Source: Bacteriovoracaceae bacterium (lineage in GTDB: Bacteria > Bdellovibrionota > Bacteriovoracia > Bacteriovoracales > Bacteriovoracaceae). From it: a stretch of 64,000 nucleotides of DNA. The notes below the pieces were generated by a model, which did no database searches, was not told the DNA's origin, and saw nothing but the letters and a program-made list of their open reading frames with translations. The DNA lies in contig JABFRR010000003.1 of the NCBI GenBank assembly GCA_013141065.1, positions 62,001 through 126,000 on the forward strand, written 5' to 3'. Below, piece by piece: positions 36,311 to 44,657 of the stretch. The position numbers were made by a program, and so were the translations under genes. Every line of letters starts with the position of its first letter. Position 1 is the stretch's first letter.

Positions 36311-37549
36311 CTATTTATATTTTTTAACGATTAAGCTTGAATTTATTCCCAGCATACCAAATGAATTATTTAAAATGACATTGGCGTCACAAAGCATTTT
36401 TTCACCGTTGACAAGATTTTTCATCGCACACTGTGGATCGAGATTTTCTATTTTTTTACATGGATGAACATAGCCATCGTCAAACGAAGGAATATTTCCT
36501 GCGAGCTCAAGCGCTCCTGCGGCTCCCATGGCGTGTCCTATAAATCCTTTTGTTGCATTGATGTAAGTCTTTGGAGAGTCATTAAAGACGGCCGCTACAG
36601 CTAAGCATTCTTGAATATCCCCTTGAGTTGTTCCAGTGGCGTGCATACTGACAATGTCGACATCACTAGCTTCAAGACCTGTTTTTTTTATTGCTTGAGT
36701 CATACATTCTATTTGGCGTTGAGTATTGGGTAAAACAAAATCACTGGCGTCACTGTTTGAGTGATATCCAATTATTTCAGCATAAATTTTTGCATTTCTT
36801 TTTTTAGCGTCACTCAGTCTTTCGAGTGCATAAACAGCTCCCCCTTCAGAGACGACAATTCCATTTCGATCTAAGTCGAGTGGGCGAGTGGCCAAGCTTG
36901 GATCATCGTGGTGGCCTAAGGCTCCTTGGGCCTTAAAGGCTGCAAATATTCCAAAAGTTTCGGTCGATTCCGAAATTCCACCGGCAAAAGCCAGATCAAC
37001 CTCATCTAATAGAAGCTGTTGAACACCTTGAATAATTCCTAGGTTTCCGGCTGCACAAGCGGCACCTATTGTATAATGGGGGCCTGTAATACCAAGATTG
37101 AGCGTGACTTCACCGGCAGGGTTATTGGCCACCGTTCTAGGGTTGTGGTGATGAGACCAAAGGCTTACGTCCATATTATGAGAGGTATAAAGATCATGTA
37201 TTTCATTTTCTGTTTCAACATTTCCGTGCTCAGTAATTCCTAGATAAACACCGATGCGGTTTTTATCAATTCCATCAAAATCAATTTTTGAATCTAATAG
37301 AGCTTCTTTGGTGCAATAAACAGAAATAGCGCCGGCACGAGTTCCGCGTTTGCGCATTTTTTTTGACTGATGTTTTGTTTCATCAAATTGACAAAGACCG
37401 GCCGCCACTTTTCCCATATGTCTAATTTCAGTGTGCACGATTCCACTTTTGCCATTTAATAATCCATCTCGAAGATCCGCGAGATTATTTCCAAGTGGTG
37501 ATGTGAGACCAATACCAGTAATGACAATTCTTTGATTATCGTTTTTCAT
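36311..37549 (-). CDS. beta-ketoacyl-ACP synthase (KAS I/II-like)
   Basis: A 412-aa condensing enzyme with a complete active site: Cys165 (GAACAAG), His303 (SMHATGTTQGD) and His339 (FIGHAMGAAGALE), with Lys334 in NATKG. It extends acyl-ACP by two carbons. The Asn/His-rich loop near residues 124-142 is unusual and may shape substrate choice. AAAGGA precedes the ATG, which lies inside the end of the regulator gene (14-bp overlap). It is distinct from a standard fabF neighbourhood, since no fabD, fabH or acpP housekeeping set is here. Confidence 0.88.
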   Translation of the reverse strand: MKNDNQRIVITGIGLTSPLGNNLADLRDGLLNGKSGIVHTEIRHMGKVAAGLCQFDETKHQSKKMRKRGTRAGAISVYCTKEALLDSKIDFDGIDKNRIGVYLGITEHGNVETENEIHDLYTSHNMDVSLWSHHHNPRTVANNPAGEVTLNLGITGPHYTIGAACAAGNLGIIQGVQQLLLDEVDLAFAGGISESTETFGIFAAFKAQGALGHHDDPSLATRPLDLDRNGIVVSEGGAVYALERLSDAKKRNAKIYAEIIGYHSNSDASDFVLPNTQRQIECMTQAIKKTGLEASDVDIVSMHATGTTQGDIQECLAVAAVFNDSPKTYINATKGFIGHAMGAAGALELAGNIPSFDDGYVHPCKKIENLDPQCAMKNLVNGEKMLCDANVILNNSFGMLGINSSLIVKKYK

Positions 37550-38228
37550 AAAATCCTTTCAAATTATTTTTAAACTTTTCAGTTAAATTTTCTTTTAGAT
37601 TATTTGTGAGCGATGCAGTTAAATCGCTTAAGGGAACTGTAAGTGGGCCAACAGAGGAGCTTAAGAGATCAAGCGCGCGAGGTAATTTTTTAATCATCGC
37701 TTCATAATGATCGAGATACTCTGCTTTGGATTTATTCTGGGCCATTGTTATGACAAAATTCATAACCGACTCAGCTATTTCACAAGTAAGTAAAATGGAT
37801 TGCATTCTTTTTTTTCTATTAGCGTATTCTGGGGAATTAGATTTTTCTAAAACTCTCTGGGCCATTTTTTTAAAATCAGCGATCACTTCTTCTTCGCGTT
37901 TTCTAAAAACGCTGGCGACAATAGAAAGCGAGTCTTCTTTGGCGTGGTGAAGTCGCGCTTTCGTACCAGCTTGGTCTCGATCTCCTGATGTTTCGATTGC
38001 ACCGAAGTGAGAGAGTGTTTTAAGTGAAAGAGAAACGGCACTTTGAGAAAGATTGAGTGTTTGTTCGATTTCTTCTGATGTGAGGGGTTTTTTAGCTAAT
38101 ACTAAAAGTCCAAATACACTGCCATCTATTCTTTTAAAACCAATTCGGCTAAAAAAATTTTCAAAGCTTGAGAGTTCGCTCAAGAGCTCTGCTTCGACGA
38201 TCAGTCCTTGATTTACTTCTAGCGTCAC
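37536..38228 (-). CDS. GbsR/MarR-type winged-helix regulator of the lipid operon
   Basis: A 230-aa protein starting at GTG 38228 with AGGA upstream. The N-terminal 110 residues are a winged helix of the GbsR (COG1510) type: a DNA-binding helix region in EEIEQTLNLSQSAVSLSLKTL, then a wing with GDRDQAGTKARLHH. The C-terminal half is helical and probably mediates dimers or ligand sensing. It heads the eight-gene operon and overlaps the ketosynthase gene, so it probably controls its own operon, perhaps through the dyad at 38241-38267. GbsR of Bacillus senses choline; a lipid-related ligand here is inference. Confidence 0.8.
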   Translation of the reverse strand: MTLEVNQGLIVEAELLSELSSFENFFSRIGFKRIDGSVFGLLVLAKKPLTSEEIEQTLNLSQSAVSLSLKTLSHFGAIETSGDRDQAGTKARLHHAKEDSLSIVASVFRKREEEVIADFKKMAQRVLEKSNSPEYANRKKRMQSILLTCEIAESVMNFVITMAQNKSKAEYLDHYEAMIKKLPRALDLLSSSVGPLTVPLSDLTASLTNNLKENLTEKFKNNLKGFYEKR

Positions 38229-38240
38229 TTACACAATCCT

Positions 38241-38267
38241 CTATTATTATAAAAATGTAATAAATAG
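38241..38267 (-). promoter_or_regulatory. promoter with dyad, candidate operator of the ole operon
   Basis: CTATTATTA (38241-38249) is an imperfect inverted repeat of TAATAAATAG (38258-38267). On the minus strand an exact TATAAT -10 box lies inside the dyad, about 20 nt before the GTG start. Overlap of a dyad with the -10 box suits autorepression by the adjacent regulator. No good -35 box is visible. Confidence 0.45.
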
Positions 38268-38324
38268 AATATTTGCGATATTTGACGACTATGTCTAGGA
38301 AAACTTTGTAAAAGTTATGTGAAT

Positions 38325-38522
38325 TTAACCGTCGTACTCTTCGACTTCTGAGACATCGTTAGAATCACTCTCGTCAATCATAATCGGAGGAGTTGCTGAT
38401 GATGTTGGGATAATTTCAGAGTCAGATTCTGGTAAAACGATCTCATCATCTTGGGCATACGCATAAGAATGAGCTGCGATGTTAATTGCAAATAAAGCCA
38501 ATAAAATTCGTAATGTTGTCAT
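38325..38522 (-). CDS. small acidic exported protein
   Basis: From ATG 38522 with GGAGG upstream, a 65-aa product: signal peptide (MTTLRILLALFAINIAA, cleavage after YAYAQ) and a short acidic tail rich in Asp, Glu and Ser. A longer reading from further upstream adds an Arg/Lys-rich stretch without its own ribosome site and is unlikely. Function unknown. Confidence 0.6.
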   Translation of the reverse strand: MTTLRILLALFAINIAAHSYAYAQDDEIVLPESDSEIIPTSSATPPIMIDESDSNDVSEVEEYDG

Positions 38523-38708
38523 AAAAAACGAGCCTCCACTAGGTCTTCTCTGGTCATTATAACACCGTCTTTTGGGGGCAGGTAGCACTATTTTAGGCAT
38601 AAATATGAGGCAATCGCGTAAAAACTGTTGATTTTCCTTGAAACATTCATAAATATTGAGTTTAAGATTGAAAGACTTTCCAACGATTTTTTGACTAAAA
38701 GGGGCCTT

Positions 38709-39113
38709 ATGGGCGGATTTAAAGACGATATTGATGAAATAGACGAAGAACTTGATCAAGATGGGGATGAAGGCTCTGATGATGAGTTTGCCTTTGATGA
38801 TGATGAAGAAGGTGGCCCTAAGGGTGGCGGTAAAAAAAATAAATCTGAATCAGGTGGATTTAATCGCGATACTTATTATGTCTATAAAGACAAATTAGTT
38901 CAGCTCTCTGGTACGATTAGACCAAAAGAACGTTCGTCGGAAGGAAAAGTCGTTTCACTCGATTTTAAAACTGAAGAAAAAATTTACTCTGTTGTTATGG
39001 ATGACATGGGTAAAAAATTAACGACATCTTGTTTTCAAGAATTATTAGTCACAGGTCTTGTGAGTAAGGTCTCGGACAAAGAGTATACGATCTCGATTAA
39101 AACTTACATTTAA
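38709..39113 (+). CDS. unknown protein with acidic N-terminus
   Basis: A 134-aa product from ATG 38709, preceded by AAGGGG. Residues 5-40 are almost all Asp, Glu and Gly and must be disordered. A Gly/Lys linker follows, then a compact beta-rich domain of about 80 residues (VYKDKLVQLSGTI, then KIYSVVMDDMG). No signal peptide, so it is cytoplasmic. Acidic tails of this kind often mimic nucleic acid or tune binding to basic partners; that is inference. It overlaps the convergent gene by 17 bp. Confidence 0.55.
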   Translation: MGGFKDDIDEIDEELDQDGDEGSDDEFAFDDDEEGGPKGGGKKNKSESGGFNRDTYYVYKDKLVQLSGTIRPKERSSEGKVVSLDFKTEEKIYSVVMDDMGKKLTTSCFQELLVTGLVSKVSDKEYTISIKTYI

Positions 39114-39636
39114 ACGATTCAAAATGATGAAAGTTGGGCTTCTGGTCAGCATGTGAAAGTGCCCAGTAGCTCATACTGTCTTTTTTATCTTTTATTACGC
39201 TAGTTATTCCAACTGAGATCTCACTTGTAAAAAAATCCTTTGGCATGTGTCTTTTGTCTATTTCAGCAATCAAAGTAAAGTTCTCAAGACTATGGAGAAC
39301 ATTGATGACTATTTTATCTTGAGCAGCGTATTCTGTTAAAGGGTCACCTTTTTTTTCAAAATAAAAAGCATTCCATTCAAAAGTTGGAGAAAAATTAAAT
39401 TCAAAATATTGATCTTTTTTATTTTTTAAAAATAATTCGAAACAAGTTTTATTCCAAAGTCCGATAACCCTTCCATGTAAAGAACTTCCGTCACCCAGGT
39501 TAATTGAAGCCAAGTCTCCAGTCATTTTATAACTGATAAAAAGAGTTTCATTTGTATTGGTTAATTCGCAATTAATCATAATATCGGGTTGAGTGCGTGA
39601 ATCAAAGGGGATGAGGGAAAATTTTGCCATGTTCAT
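39097..39636 (-). CDS. DOMON-like domain protein
   Basis: A 179-aa single-domain protein. The pattern LWNKTCFELFL, then YFEFNFSP, WNAFYF, GITSVI and YWALSHA matches the DOMON-like ligand-binding family (a carbohydrate-binding-module-9-like fold). No signal peptide is obvious. The family has no settled function; sugar or heme binding has been proposed for relatives. It is divergent from the 479-aa exported protein gene. Confidence 0.65.
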   Translation of the reverse strand: MNMAKFSLIPFDSRTQPDIMINCELTNTNETLFISYKMTGDLASINLGDGSSLHGRVIGLWNKTCFELFLKNKKDQYFEFNFSPTFEWNAFYFEKKGDPLTEYAAQDKIVINVLHSLENFTLIAEIDKRHMPKDFFTSEISVGITSVIKDKKDSMSYWALSHADQKPNFHHFESFKCKF

Positions 39637-39665
39637 TCCTAGAATTTATTTTTTTAGTTGATCAA

Positions 39666-39700
39666 TTGAGTAAATAATATTGACCTCCGATAATCTTACT
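39666..39700 (+). promoter_or_regulatory. promoter, leaderless type
   Basis: TTGAGT (39666-39671), 17 bp, GATAAT (39689-39694), 6 nt, ATG at 39701. No Shine-Dalgarno site is present. Spacing is the same as for uppP. Confidence 0.55.
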
Positions 39701-41119
39701 ATGAAATGCCTGGTGCAAATAATTTTATTCAGCTTTTTATTTTTAACGAATGTAAAGGCCCAAGATCTGGTTAACCCTGATGTGCCAGGCTTTATTGATA
39801 TTCTTGGAACACAGCCAGTAAATGATAAAGAAAGAATTAAAGCATTTGTAAAGTATATTGAAAGAAGACTTAAAGATGAAAAAGCTAAACCTCAACTCAT
39901 CAGCGAATCTGAAATATCTGCGCGTGCTCGTTGTCAGCATTGCCCGCCGCATATGAAACTGACTGAGTCAGTTAACGGAATCTTGCAAAAATTAAAAGAA
40001 GATCCAAAATTGAGTACTGCCGAAGAAGTGCCGGTCAGTATCAATAGACTTAATTTTTTATTTTACACAGAAAAAGCTCGTATGATTGATGGCACAGTGG
40101 TTTGTAATCGCTATTTAGATGAATCAAAAAATTTTAAGCCTACTTCTTTTCCTGGCACGATGGAATTAGTGATGGAGGATGTTTTTAAATTTGATGGAAT
40201 TAGCCAGTTGCAAATTCTAGATCCTTCCAAAGAAGAAATTACTTATTATTATCGAGGAGAAGGTGTTGAGCGAAATATTATTGTCCAGGCCATTTTGACT
40301 AAAGAAGGTGGGAAATTACGATATTACCATTACCAACCAACTGAAGAAGAACTCAATCCTTTTAAACTTCCAAGTATGGGAGAAAAAGAAATGAGAGACG
40401 TCACGAAAAAAGAAGAGTCCATTGCTCTTGGCCCAATACTCAAACCAAGTGCAGAAGATTTAGAAGCCGAACGCCTCAATCAAGAAGCTTCAGCAGGATC
40501 TTCTAAAGACAAAGCCAATTTTTCAGTTGATCCGAAAGTCATCATGAGAAATAAATATATACCAAAAAATTTGCAATTGGCCCAGGGAACACTGTCGCAA
40601 GAACTAATGAGTTCTGGTTTTACTGTAAACGGGCTCAGCGAACTTTCATTAAGAGGCAATAAAGCACAGATTAATATTCAAGATGGATCAGGTACAAATT
40701 TTATCATTCTTGATGTGAACACTTCTTTGAGTGGTAAAACCACGCGAACAGTTGTTGTCCCTTATGAAATGAACATGAGCTCATCAAAAGAAGGCCTAGC
40801 GATAAAAGGGCAGGTAGCTGACAGCAATACTCATTCCACTGCTACCTTTGCACTCACGGATTCCACCGGTCAATATTTTAGAAGTGAAGTGAGAAAGGAT
40901 AAACAAACTGGAATTACGGTTTATGGTATTGCGAAAGATTTTTTAATTAATAAAAAAGAAGCCATTTCAGTTGCCGTTGGTCGCAATGAAACTCATGCGA
41001 ACTATGCTTCTCTTCAACACAAAAAAGCTCTCAAAGACAATATCACTATCGTCTTGGATACTAGAATTGATAGCAACAGAGTTGTGACATTGTCTAACCA
41101 ACTAAGAGCACATTTTTAA
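39701..41119 (+). CDS. exported protein, unknown
   Basis: From ATG 39701 the product is 472 aa with a signal peptide (MKCLVQIILFSFLFL, cleavage near NVKAQ). Residues about 80-90 contain ARCQHCPPH, a C-x-x-C pair. The central part is low complexity and charged. The C-terminal ~170 residues form regular amphipathic strands with repeated S/T-rich turns (YFRSEVRKDKQTGITVYGIA, ISVAVGRNETHANY), consistent with an outer-membrane barrel that ends in LRAHF; a terminal Phe is typical of barrels recognised by BamA. The gene probably encodes an outer-membrane protein. No family is recognised. Promoter evidence favours this start over ATG 39680. Confidence 0.6.
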   Translation: MKCLVQIILFSFLFLTNVKAQDLVNPDVPGFIDILGTQPVNDKERIKAFVKYIERRLKDEKAKPQLISESEISARARCQHCPPHMKLTESVNGILQKLKEDPKLSTAEEVPVSINRLNFLFYTEKARMIDGTVVCNRYLDESKNFKPTSFPGTMELVMEDVFKFDGISQLQILDPSKEEITYYYRGEGVERNIIVQAILTKEGGKLRYYHYQPTEEELNPFKLPSMGEKEMRDVTKKEESIALGPILKPSAEDLEAERLNQEASAGSSKDKANFSVDPKVIMRNKYIPKNLQLAQGTLSQELMSSGFTVNGLSELSLRGNKAQINIQDGSGTNFIILDVNTSLSGKTTRTVVVPYEMNMSSSKEGLAIKGQVADSNTHSTATFALTDSTGQYFRSEVRKDKQTGITVYGIAKDFLINKKEAISVAVGRNETHANYASLQHKKALKDNITIVLDTRIDSNRVVTLSNQLRAHF

Positions 41120-41122
41120 AAG

Positions 41123-41890
41123 TTAAAATTTTATTTCCACTGGGCAATGATCACTTCCATGGACCTCGGTCAGATGCTTAACTTCTTTTAACTTATTTTT
41201 TATTCTCTCATCGATGAAGAAATAATCGAGCCTCCATCCCACATTTTTTTCACGCGCTCCACCTCGGTAGCTCCACCAAGTGTATTGGTCTACGAGGTCT
41301 GGATATAAAACTCGAAAGGCATCATAAAGACCAGCTGAAATCATCTCATCAAGGAATGCTCGCTCACGAGGTAAAAAACCGGTATTTTTAATATTCGCTT
41401 TAGGGCGTGCCAGGTCTATTTCAGTATGGGCAGTATTAAGATCTCCAGTAATAATAATTGGTTTAATTTTAGATTTTAAGAGAGCTAGCTTTAAAACCTT
41501 TCTGGAGAATTCTAATTTATAATCAACCCGTGAGAGGTCTTCTTTCCCATTGGGAAAATATCCATTAAATAAATAAAAATCTGCACACTCACACCAAATT
41601 AATCTTCCTTCGCAATCAAATTTTTCATCTTCGATGCCAAAATGCACATTCGGTTTCAAATGTTTTTTTATCAAGAGGGCGGTTCCCGAATACCCTTTTT
41701 TTAAAGCGGGATAGAGATAGATTTCATAATATTCAGACCAAATCTTAATAAGGTGATCTACATCAGCGTCTTGGGCCTTAATTTCCTGGAGGGCAATTAT
41801 ATCTGGCGAATGACTTATAAACCAATCTGCGAAGCCCTTTTGAGCAATCGCTCTGAGGCCATTGATATTCCATGTAACTATGTGCATCAT
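41123..41890 (-). CDS. xthA: exodeoxyribonuclease III
   Basis: A 255-aa EEP-fold AP endonuclease/3' exonuclease that cuts abasic DNA in base excision repair. Key residues are visible: Asn7 in WNINGLR, the metal Glu in LQEIKAQ, GDLNTAH with catalytic Asp/Asn, and the closing HGSDHCPVEI. The region WWSYRGGAREKNVGWRLDYF is typical. AAGGAT precedes the start; ATG 41890 and the adjacent ATG 41887 are both possible. It is divergent from the XRE regulator gene. Confidence 0.93.
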   Translation of the reverse strand: MMHIVTWNINGLRAIAQKGFADWFISHSPDIIALQEIKAQDADVDHLIKIWSEYYEIYLYPALKKGYSGTALLIKKHLKPNVHFGIEDEKFDCEGRLIWCECADFYLFNGYFPNGKEDLSRVDYKLEFSRKVLKLALLKSKIKPIIITGDLNTAHTEIDLARPKANIKNTGFLPRERAFLDEMISAGLYDAFRVLYPDLVDQYTWWSYRGGAREKNVGWRLDYFFIDERIKNKLKEVKHLTEVHGSDHCPVEIKF

Positions 41891-41941
41891 TTATCCTTAT
41901 AAATTATTTCTTACTTATTTATAGATTTTTGTTTAAGTTTT

Positions 41942-41994
41942 CCTTAAATTTTGTTATTAAGGTAGTCTAAAGATTTAATCCTTAAGGGATTAAA
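41942..41994. promoter_or_regulatory. two dyads between xthA and the XRE gene
   Basis: CCTTAA (41942-41947) pairs with TTAAGG (41957-41962). TTTAATCC (41974-41981) pairs perfectly with GGATTAAA (41987-41994) around TTAAG. They lie in a divergent intergenic region, 60-115 bp before the XRE-type gene. Operators for that regulator are the simplest guess. Confidence 0.4.
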
Positions 41995-42056
41995 AACAAA
42001 CCTAAATTTAGTTGTTTATAAACTCCTGATATTTAGCCCAAAAAAAGGAAGTACCA

Positions 42057-42371
42057 ATGAGATCATTTAAAAACATAGCTGCCCTTATTAGAACTAAACG
42101 AATTAATCATCCAAAAAGTTACTCACAGTCAGATCTTTCATTACTGTTGGGTTACAAAAATGGCCAGTTCATTTCTAACGTTGAACGAGGTCTTTGTAAC
42201 GTTCCTTTAAAGATGATGAAGAAGATTTCTGAAGTTTTAGACATCTCTGGAGATGAAATTAAAACGGCCATCTTAAAAGACCATGAAGAGACTCTGACAA
42301 ATTATTTCAACAAATCTCCTGCAGTTAAAAAAGCCGGCGGAAAAAATTTGGAAAATGTTGAAGTTCTTTAA
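42057..42371 (+). CDS. XRE-family helix-turn-helix protein
   Basis: A 104-aa DNA-binding protein. Residues about 22-50 (YSQSDLSLLLGYKNGQFISNVERG) form a Cro/C1-type helix-turn-helix, and the dimerisation-like helix PLKMMKKISEVLDI follows. The last 30 residues are polar. AAGGAAGT precedes the ATG. It may control itself or xthA through the dyads in the shared upstream region. No plasmid, phage or toxin partner is adjacent. Confidence 0.8.
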   Translation: MRSFKNIAALIRTKRINHPKSYSQSDLSLLLGYKNGQFISNVERGLCNVPLKMMKKISEVLDISGDEIKTAILKDHEETLTNYFNKSPAVKKAGGKNLENVEVL

Positions 42372-42381
42372 TTCTTAAAAA

Positions 42382-43089
42382 TTAGTACATATTTTTATAT
42401 TTTAAATAGTCTTCTGCAGTTCCAACACTTTCTTCTTTGTCCTCTGCGAAATCAGCTGATATTTGAGATTGAAGTAAGTGAGGTTCTGCTGGAGCTAAAT
42501 CTTTAGGAACTTCGTCACCCTCAATCGGCAACTCATGGTTACTCGTATAAATTCTATCTGGAGCGAGTCCGTTATTTCTCTTTTCAAACAATGTTCTAAC
42601 GTCGGGTGCGAGTTTGTCTTCAAAGTCCCTAATGTCATTAAGAGTGTTATAAAAATTTCGTTCTAGTTTATTTTTTTGAGCAGGATCTGCACGATAAAAG
42701 AGGTCGTGGTATTTTCGGCGCGCAATAATATGTTGATCAAGTAAGTTGAGGTATTTTTCGTATATGCGCTCAATACTAAATCCACTTGTCGAATTTCCCT
42801 GAGGGCTTCCTGGGCCTTGAGGCCTTGGTCTGTTGTGATTTGGTTGAGGACGTCTTCTATTATTGTTCGGGTTACTATTTGGATTATTGTTTTGATTCTG
42901 ACCTTGTCCTTGAGGACGAGGTGGGTTTCCACTGGCATGTCTAGGTTGCTGCGGATTTTGATTGTTTTGCGCAGTTGAATTTGCCGGGCGATTATTGTTG
43001 TTATTGTTGTGACGTCTGCGATTATTATTTTGACGACGTTGGTTATTGCCATTGCCACCAGTAGGGGGAGTTGAAGATTGTTCAGTCAT
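42382..43089 (-). CDS. Asn/Arg/Gln-rich low-complexity protein
   Basis: A 235-aa cytoplasmic protein. Residues 1-105 are almost only Asn, Arg, Gln, Pro, Gly and His, with runs such as RRRHNNNNNN. Residues about 105-175 form a folded helical domain (FSIERIYEKYLNLLDQHI, then YHDLFYRADPAQKNKLERN). The tail is acidic. A basic disordered arm on a small helical domain suggests RNA or nucleoid binding and possible condensate formation, as for DUF4167-like proteins; that is inference. AAGGAAA precedes the ATG. The N-terminal coding DNA is repetitive, so the reverse frames there are spurious. Confidence 0.65.
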   Translation of the reverse strand: MTEQSSTPPTGGNGNNQRRQNNNRRRHNNNNNNRPANSTAQNNQNPQQPRHASGNPPRPQGQGQNQNNNPNSNPNNNRRRPQPNHNRPRPQGPGSPQGNSTSGFSIERIYEKYLNLLDQHIIARRKYHDLFYRADPAQKNKLERNFYNTLNDIRDFEDKLAPDVRTLFEKRNNGLAPDRIYTSNHELPIEGDEVPKDLAPAEPHLLQSQISADFAEDKEESVGTAEDYLKYKNMY

Positions 43090-43272
43090 AGATTTCCTTA
43101 GTCATTATCCAAGCTTCATTATTGATAAATTCCTTTCTAAGTCAAGATCAAAAAATGTTCATGAGAGTGACCTTAAATGTTTATTTACCAATTCGATTCT
43201 AAGAGCTAAAATACAGACAAATAAATAGACGCAAGTAGATAGAAAAAAATCAAAAATAATGAGGAGAGTTCA

Positions 43273-44265
43273 ATGAGTGCAAAAAATCGAGTTAAAGTTG
43301 CTGTAACTGGTGCTGCAGGCCAAATTGGTTATGCATTATTATTCAGAATTGCTTCTGGTGCTATGTTTGGAAAAGAAACTGAAGTTGAATTGCAGCTTAT
43401 CGAGCTCGAGCACGCTCTTGGAGCACTTAAAGGTGTGGCAATGGAGCTAGATGATTGTGCATTTCCATTACTTAAAAAAATTACCTGCACAAGTGATTAC
43501 GCTGTAGGTTTTAAAGATGTCAATTGGGCCATTCTCGTGGGATCAGTTCCTAGAAAAGAAGGAATGGAACGAGCTGACCTCTTAAAAATTAATGGTGGGA
43601 TTTTTACTACTCAAGGCCAGGCTATCGCAGCTAATGCCGCAAAAGATGTTCGTGTTTTTGTCGTAGGTAATCCATGCAACACGAATGCACTTATTTGTAT
43701 GAATGCCGCTAAAGGTGTTCCTGCAGATAGATTTTATGCGATGACAATGCTTGACGAAAATCGTGCTAAAACTCAGTTGGCACAAAAAGCAGGAGTGGAT
43801 GTTACGGCCGTCACTAACATGACGATTTGGGGAAATCACTCAGCAACTCAATATCCAGATTTTTATTCAGCTAAAATTAATGGCAAGTCTGCGAGCACAG
43901 TCATTACTGATAGCGAGTGGCTTAAGACAACATTTATTGAAACAGTTCAAAAAAGAGGTGCTGCTATTATAAAGGCGCGAGGTCTCTCATCTGCAGCTTC
44001 TGCGGCCAATGCAGTTGTTGACGGAATTTATAATCTTACTCACGACACTAAAGCCGGAGACAATTTCTCAATGTGCCTATGCTCAAATGGAGAGTACGGT
44101 GTGGACAAAGGATTGATCTTTTCATTTCCTTGTACAACTGTAGGTGGAAAATTAAAAATTGTTGATGGTGTAGAACTTAACGACTTCAGCAAAGAAAAAT
44201 TTGACGTCACATTAAATGAACTTCGTAGTGAAAGAGATTCTGTTAAGGAACTTGGTTTAATTTAA
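43273..44265 (+). CDS. mdh: malate dehydrogenase
   Basis: A 330-aa NAD-dependent malate dehydrogenase of the dimeric cytosolic-type group. [19 protein letters not shown] is the cofactor site, [12 protein letters not shown] the substrate Arg region, and [15 protein letters not shown] holds the catalytic His. It interconverts malate and oxaloacetate in the TCA cycle. GGAGAG precedes the ATG. A 12-bp stem-loop follows the stop. Confidence 0.95.
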   Translation: MSAKNRVKVAVTGAAGQIGYALLFRIASGAMFGKETEVELQLIELEHALGALKGVAMELDDCAFPLLKKITCTSDYAVGFKDVNWAILVGSVPRKEGMERADLLKINGGIFTTQGQAIAANAAKDVRVFVVGNPCNTNALICMNAAKGVPADRFYAMTMLDENRAKTQLAQKAGVDVTAVTNMTIWGNHSATQYPDFYSAKINGKSASTVITDSEWLKTTFIETVQKRGAAIIKARGLSSAASAANAVVDGIYNLTHDTKAGDNFSMCLCSNGEYGVDKGLIFSFPCTTVGGKLKIVDGVELNDFSKEKFDVTLNELRSERDSVKELGLI

Positions 44266-44276
44266 AAATGATTCAT

Positions 44277-44307
44277 TTGGCCTTTGAATATTTACTTCAA
44301 AGGCCAA
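44277..44307 (+). terminator. stem-loop after mdh, probably bidirectional
   Basis: TTGGCCTTTGAA (44277-44288) pairs perfectly with TTCAAAGGCCAA (44296-44307) around a 7-nt loop. It lies between convergent mdh and the small lipoprotein gene. The T-tract is poor on both sides. Confidence 0.6.
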
Positions 44308-44317
44308 TAAACATTTC

Positions 44318-44509
44318 TTAGTAAGTGTCATTTTTGATAAATCGTTTCTGAGAAAATTTAGGTTTTGCTACTGTCTCTTTATTTTCAAATCCGGCCTCAT
44401 CTCCTGCTACATCTCTCGAAGGTGTCGAGGTGCAACTAGTAAGTAAAGACAGTGTCATCAAACAAAGAGCAATTTTTAAAATCCCTTTCAATGAATGAGC
44501 GTGAGTCAT
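44318..44509 (-). CDS. small lipoprotein
   Basis: A 63-aa product: basic N-terminus, hydrophobic core and lipobox LLTSC at residues 22-26, leaving a 38-residue charged tail with no visible domain. GGGAGG lies upstream of the ATG. Function unknown; it may be a small envelope factor. Confidence 0.65.
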   Translation of the reverse strand: MTHAHSLKGILKIALCLMTLSLLTSCTSTPSRDVAGDEAGFENKETVAKPKFSQKRFIKNDTY

Positions 44510-44600
44510 AAAACCTCCCTGTAATTTAAACCTTGAAGAAATCCTTTCTTCTGGCCCTTACTAAAATATACTGCGATATCCATGCCAAGGTTAAGAGGGC

Positions 44601-44637
44601 AAGAGTGCGCTCTTATGGTGTGCTTATGACACCATAA
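44601..44637 (-). terminator. tandem hairpins after the cNMP-binding gene
   Basis: AAGAG-TGCG-CTCTT (44601-44614) overlaps by two bases TTATGGTGT (44613-44621), which pairs with ACACCATAA (44629-44637). They follow the stop of the minus-strand gene at 44658. There is no clear T-run, so a terminator role is probable but not certain. Confidence 0.4.
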
Positions 44638-44657
44638 AAGCAACGTTGAAGTCTTTC

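Noticed and set aside
42663..43058. 131-aa minus-strand ORF overlapping the Asn/Arg-rich protein gene
   Set aside because: It is an out-of-frame reading of the repetitive N-terminal coding sequence, with a biased Ile/Thr composition explained by the Asn/Arg codons in the other frame.
43046..43228. 60-aa plus-strand ORF before mdh
   Set aside because: Overlaps the start of the divergent Asn/Arg-rich gene, with no ribosome site and no plausible domain.
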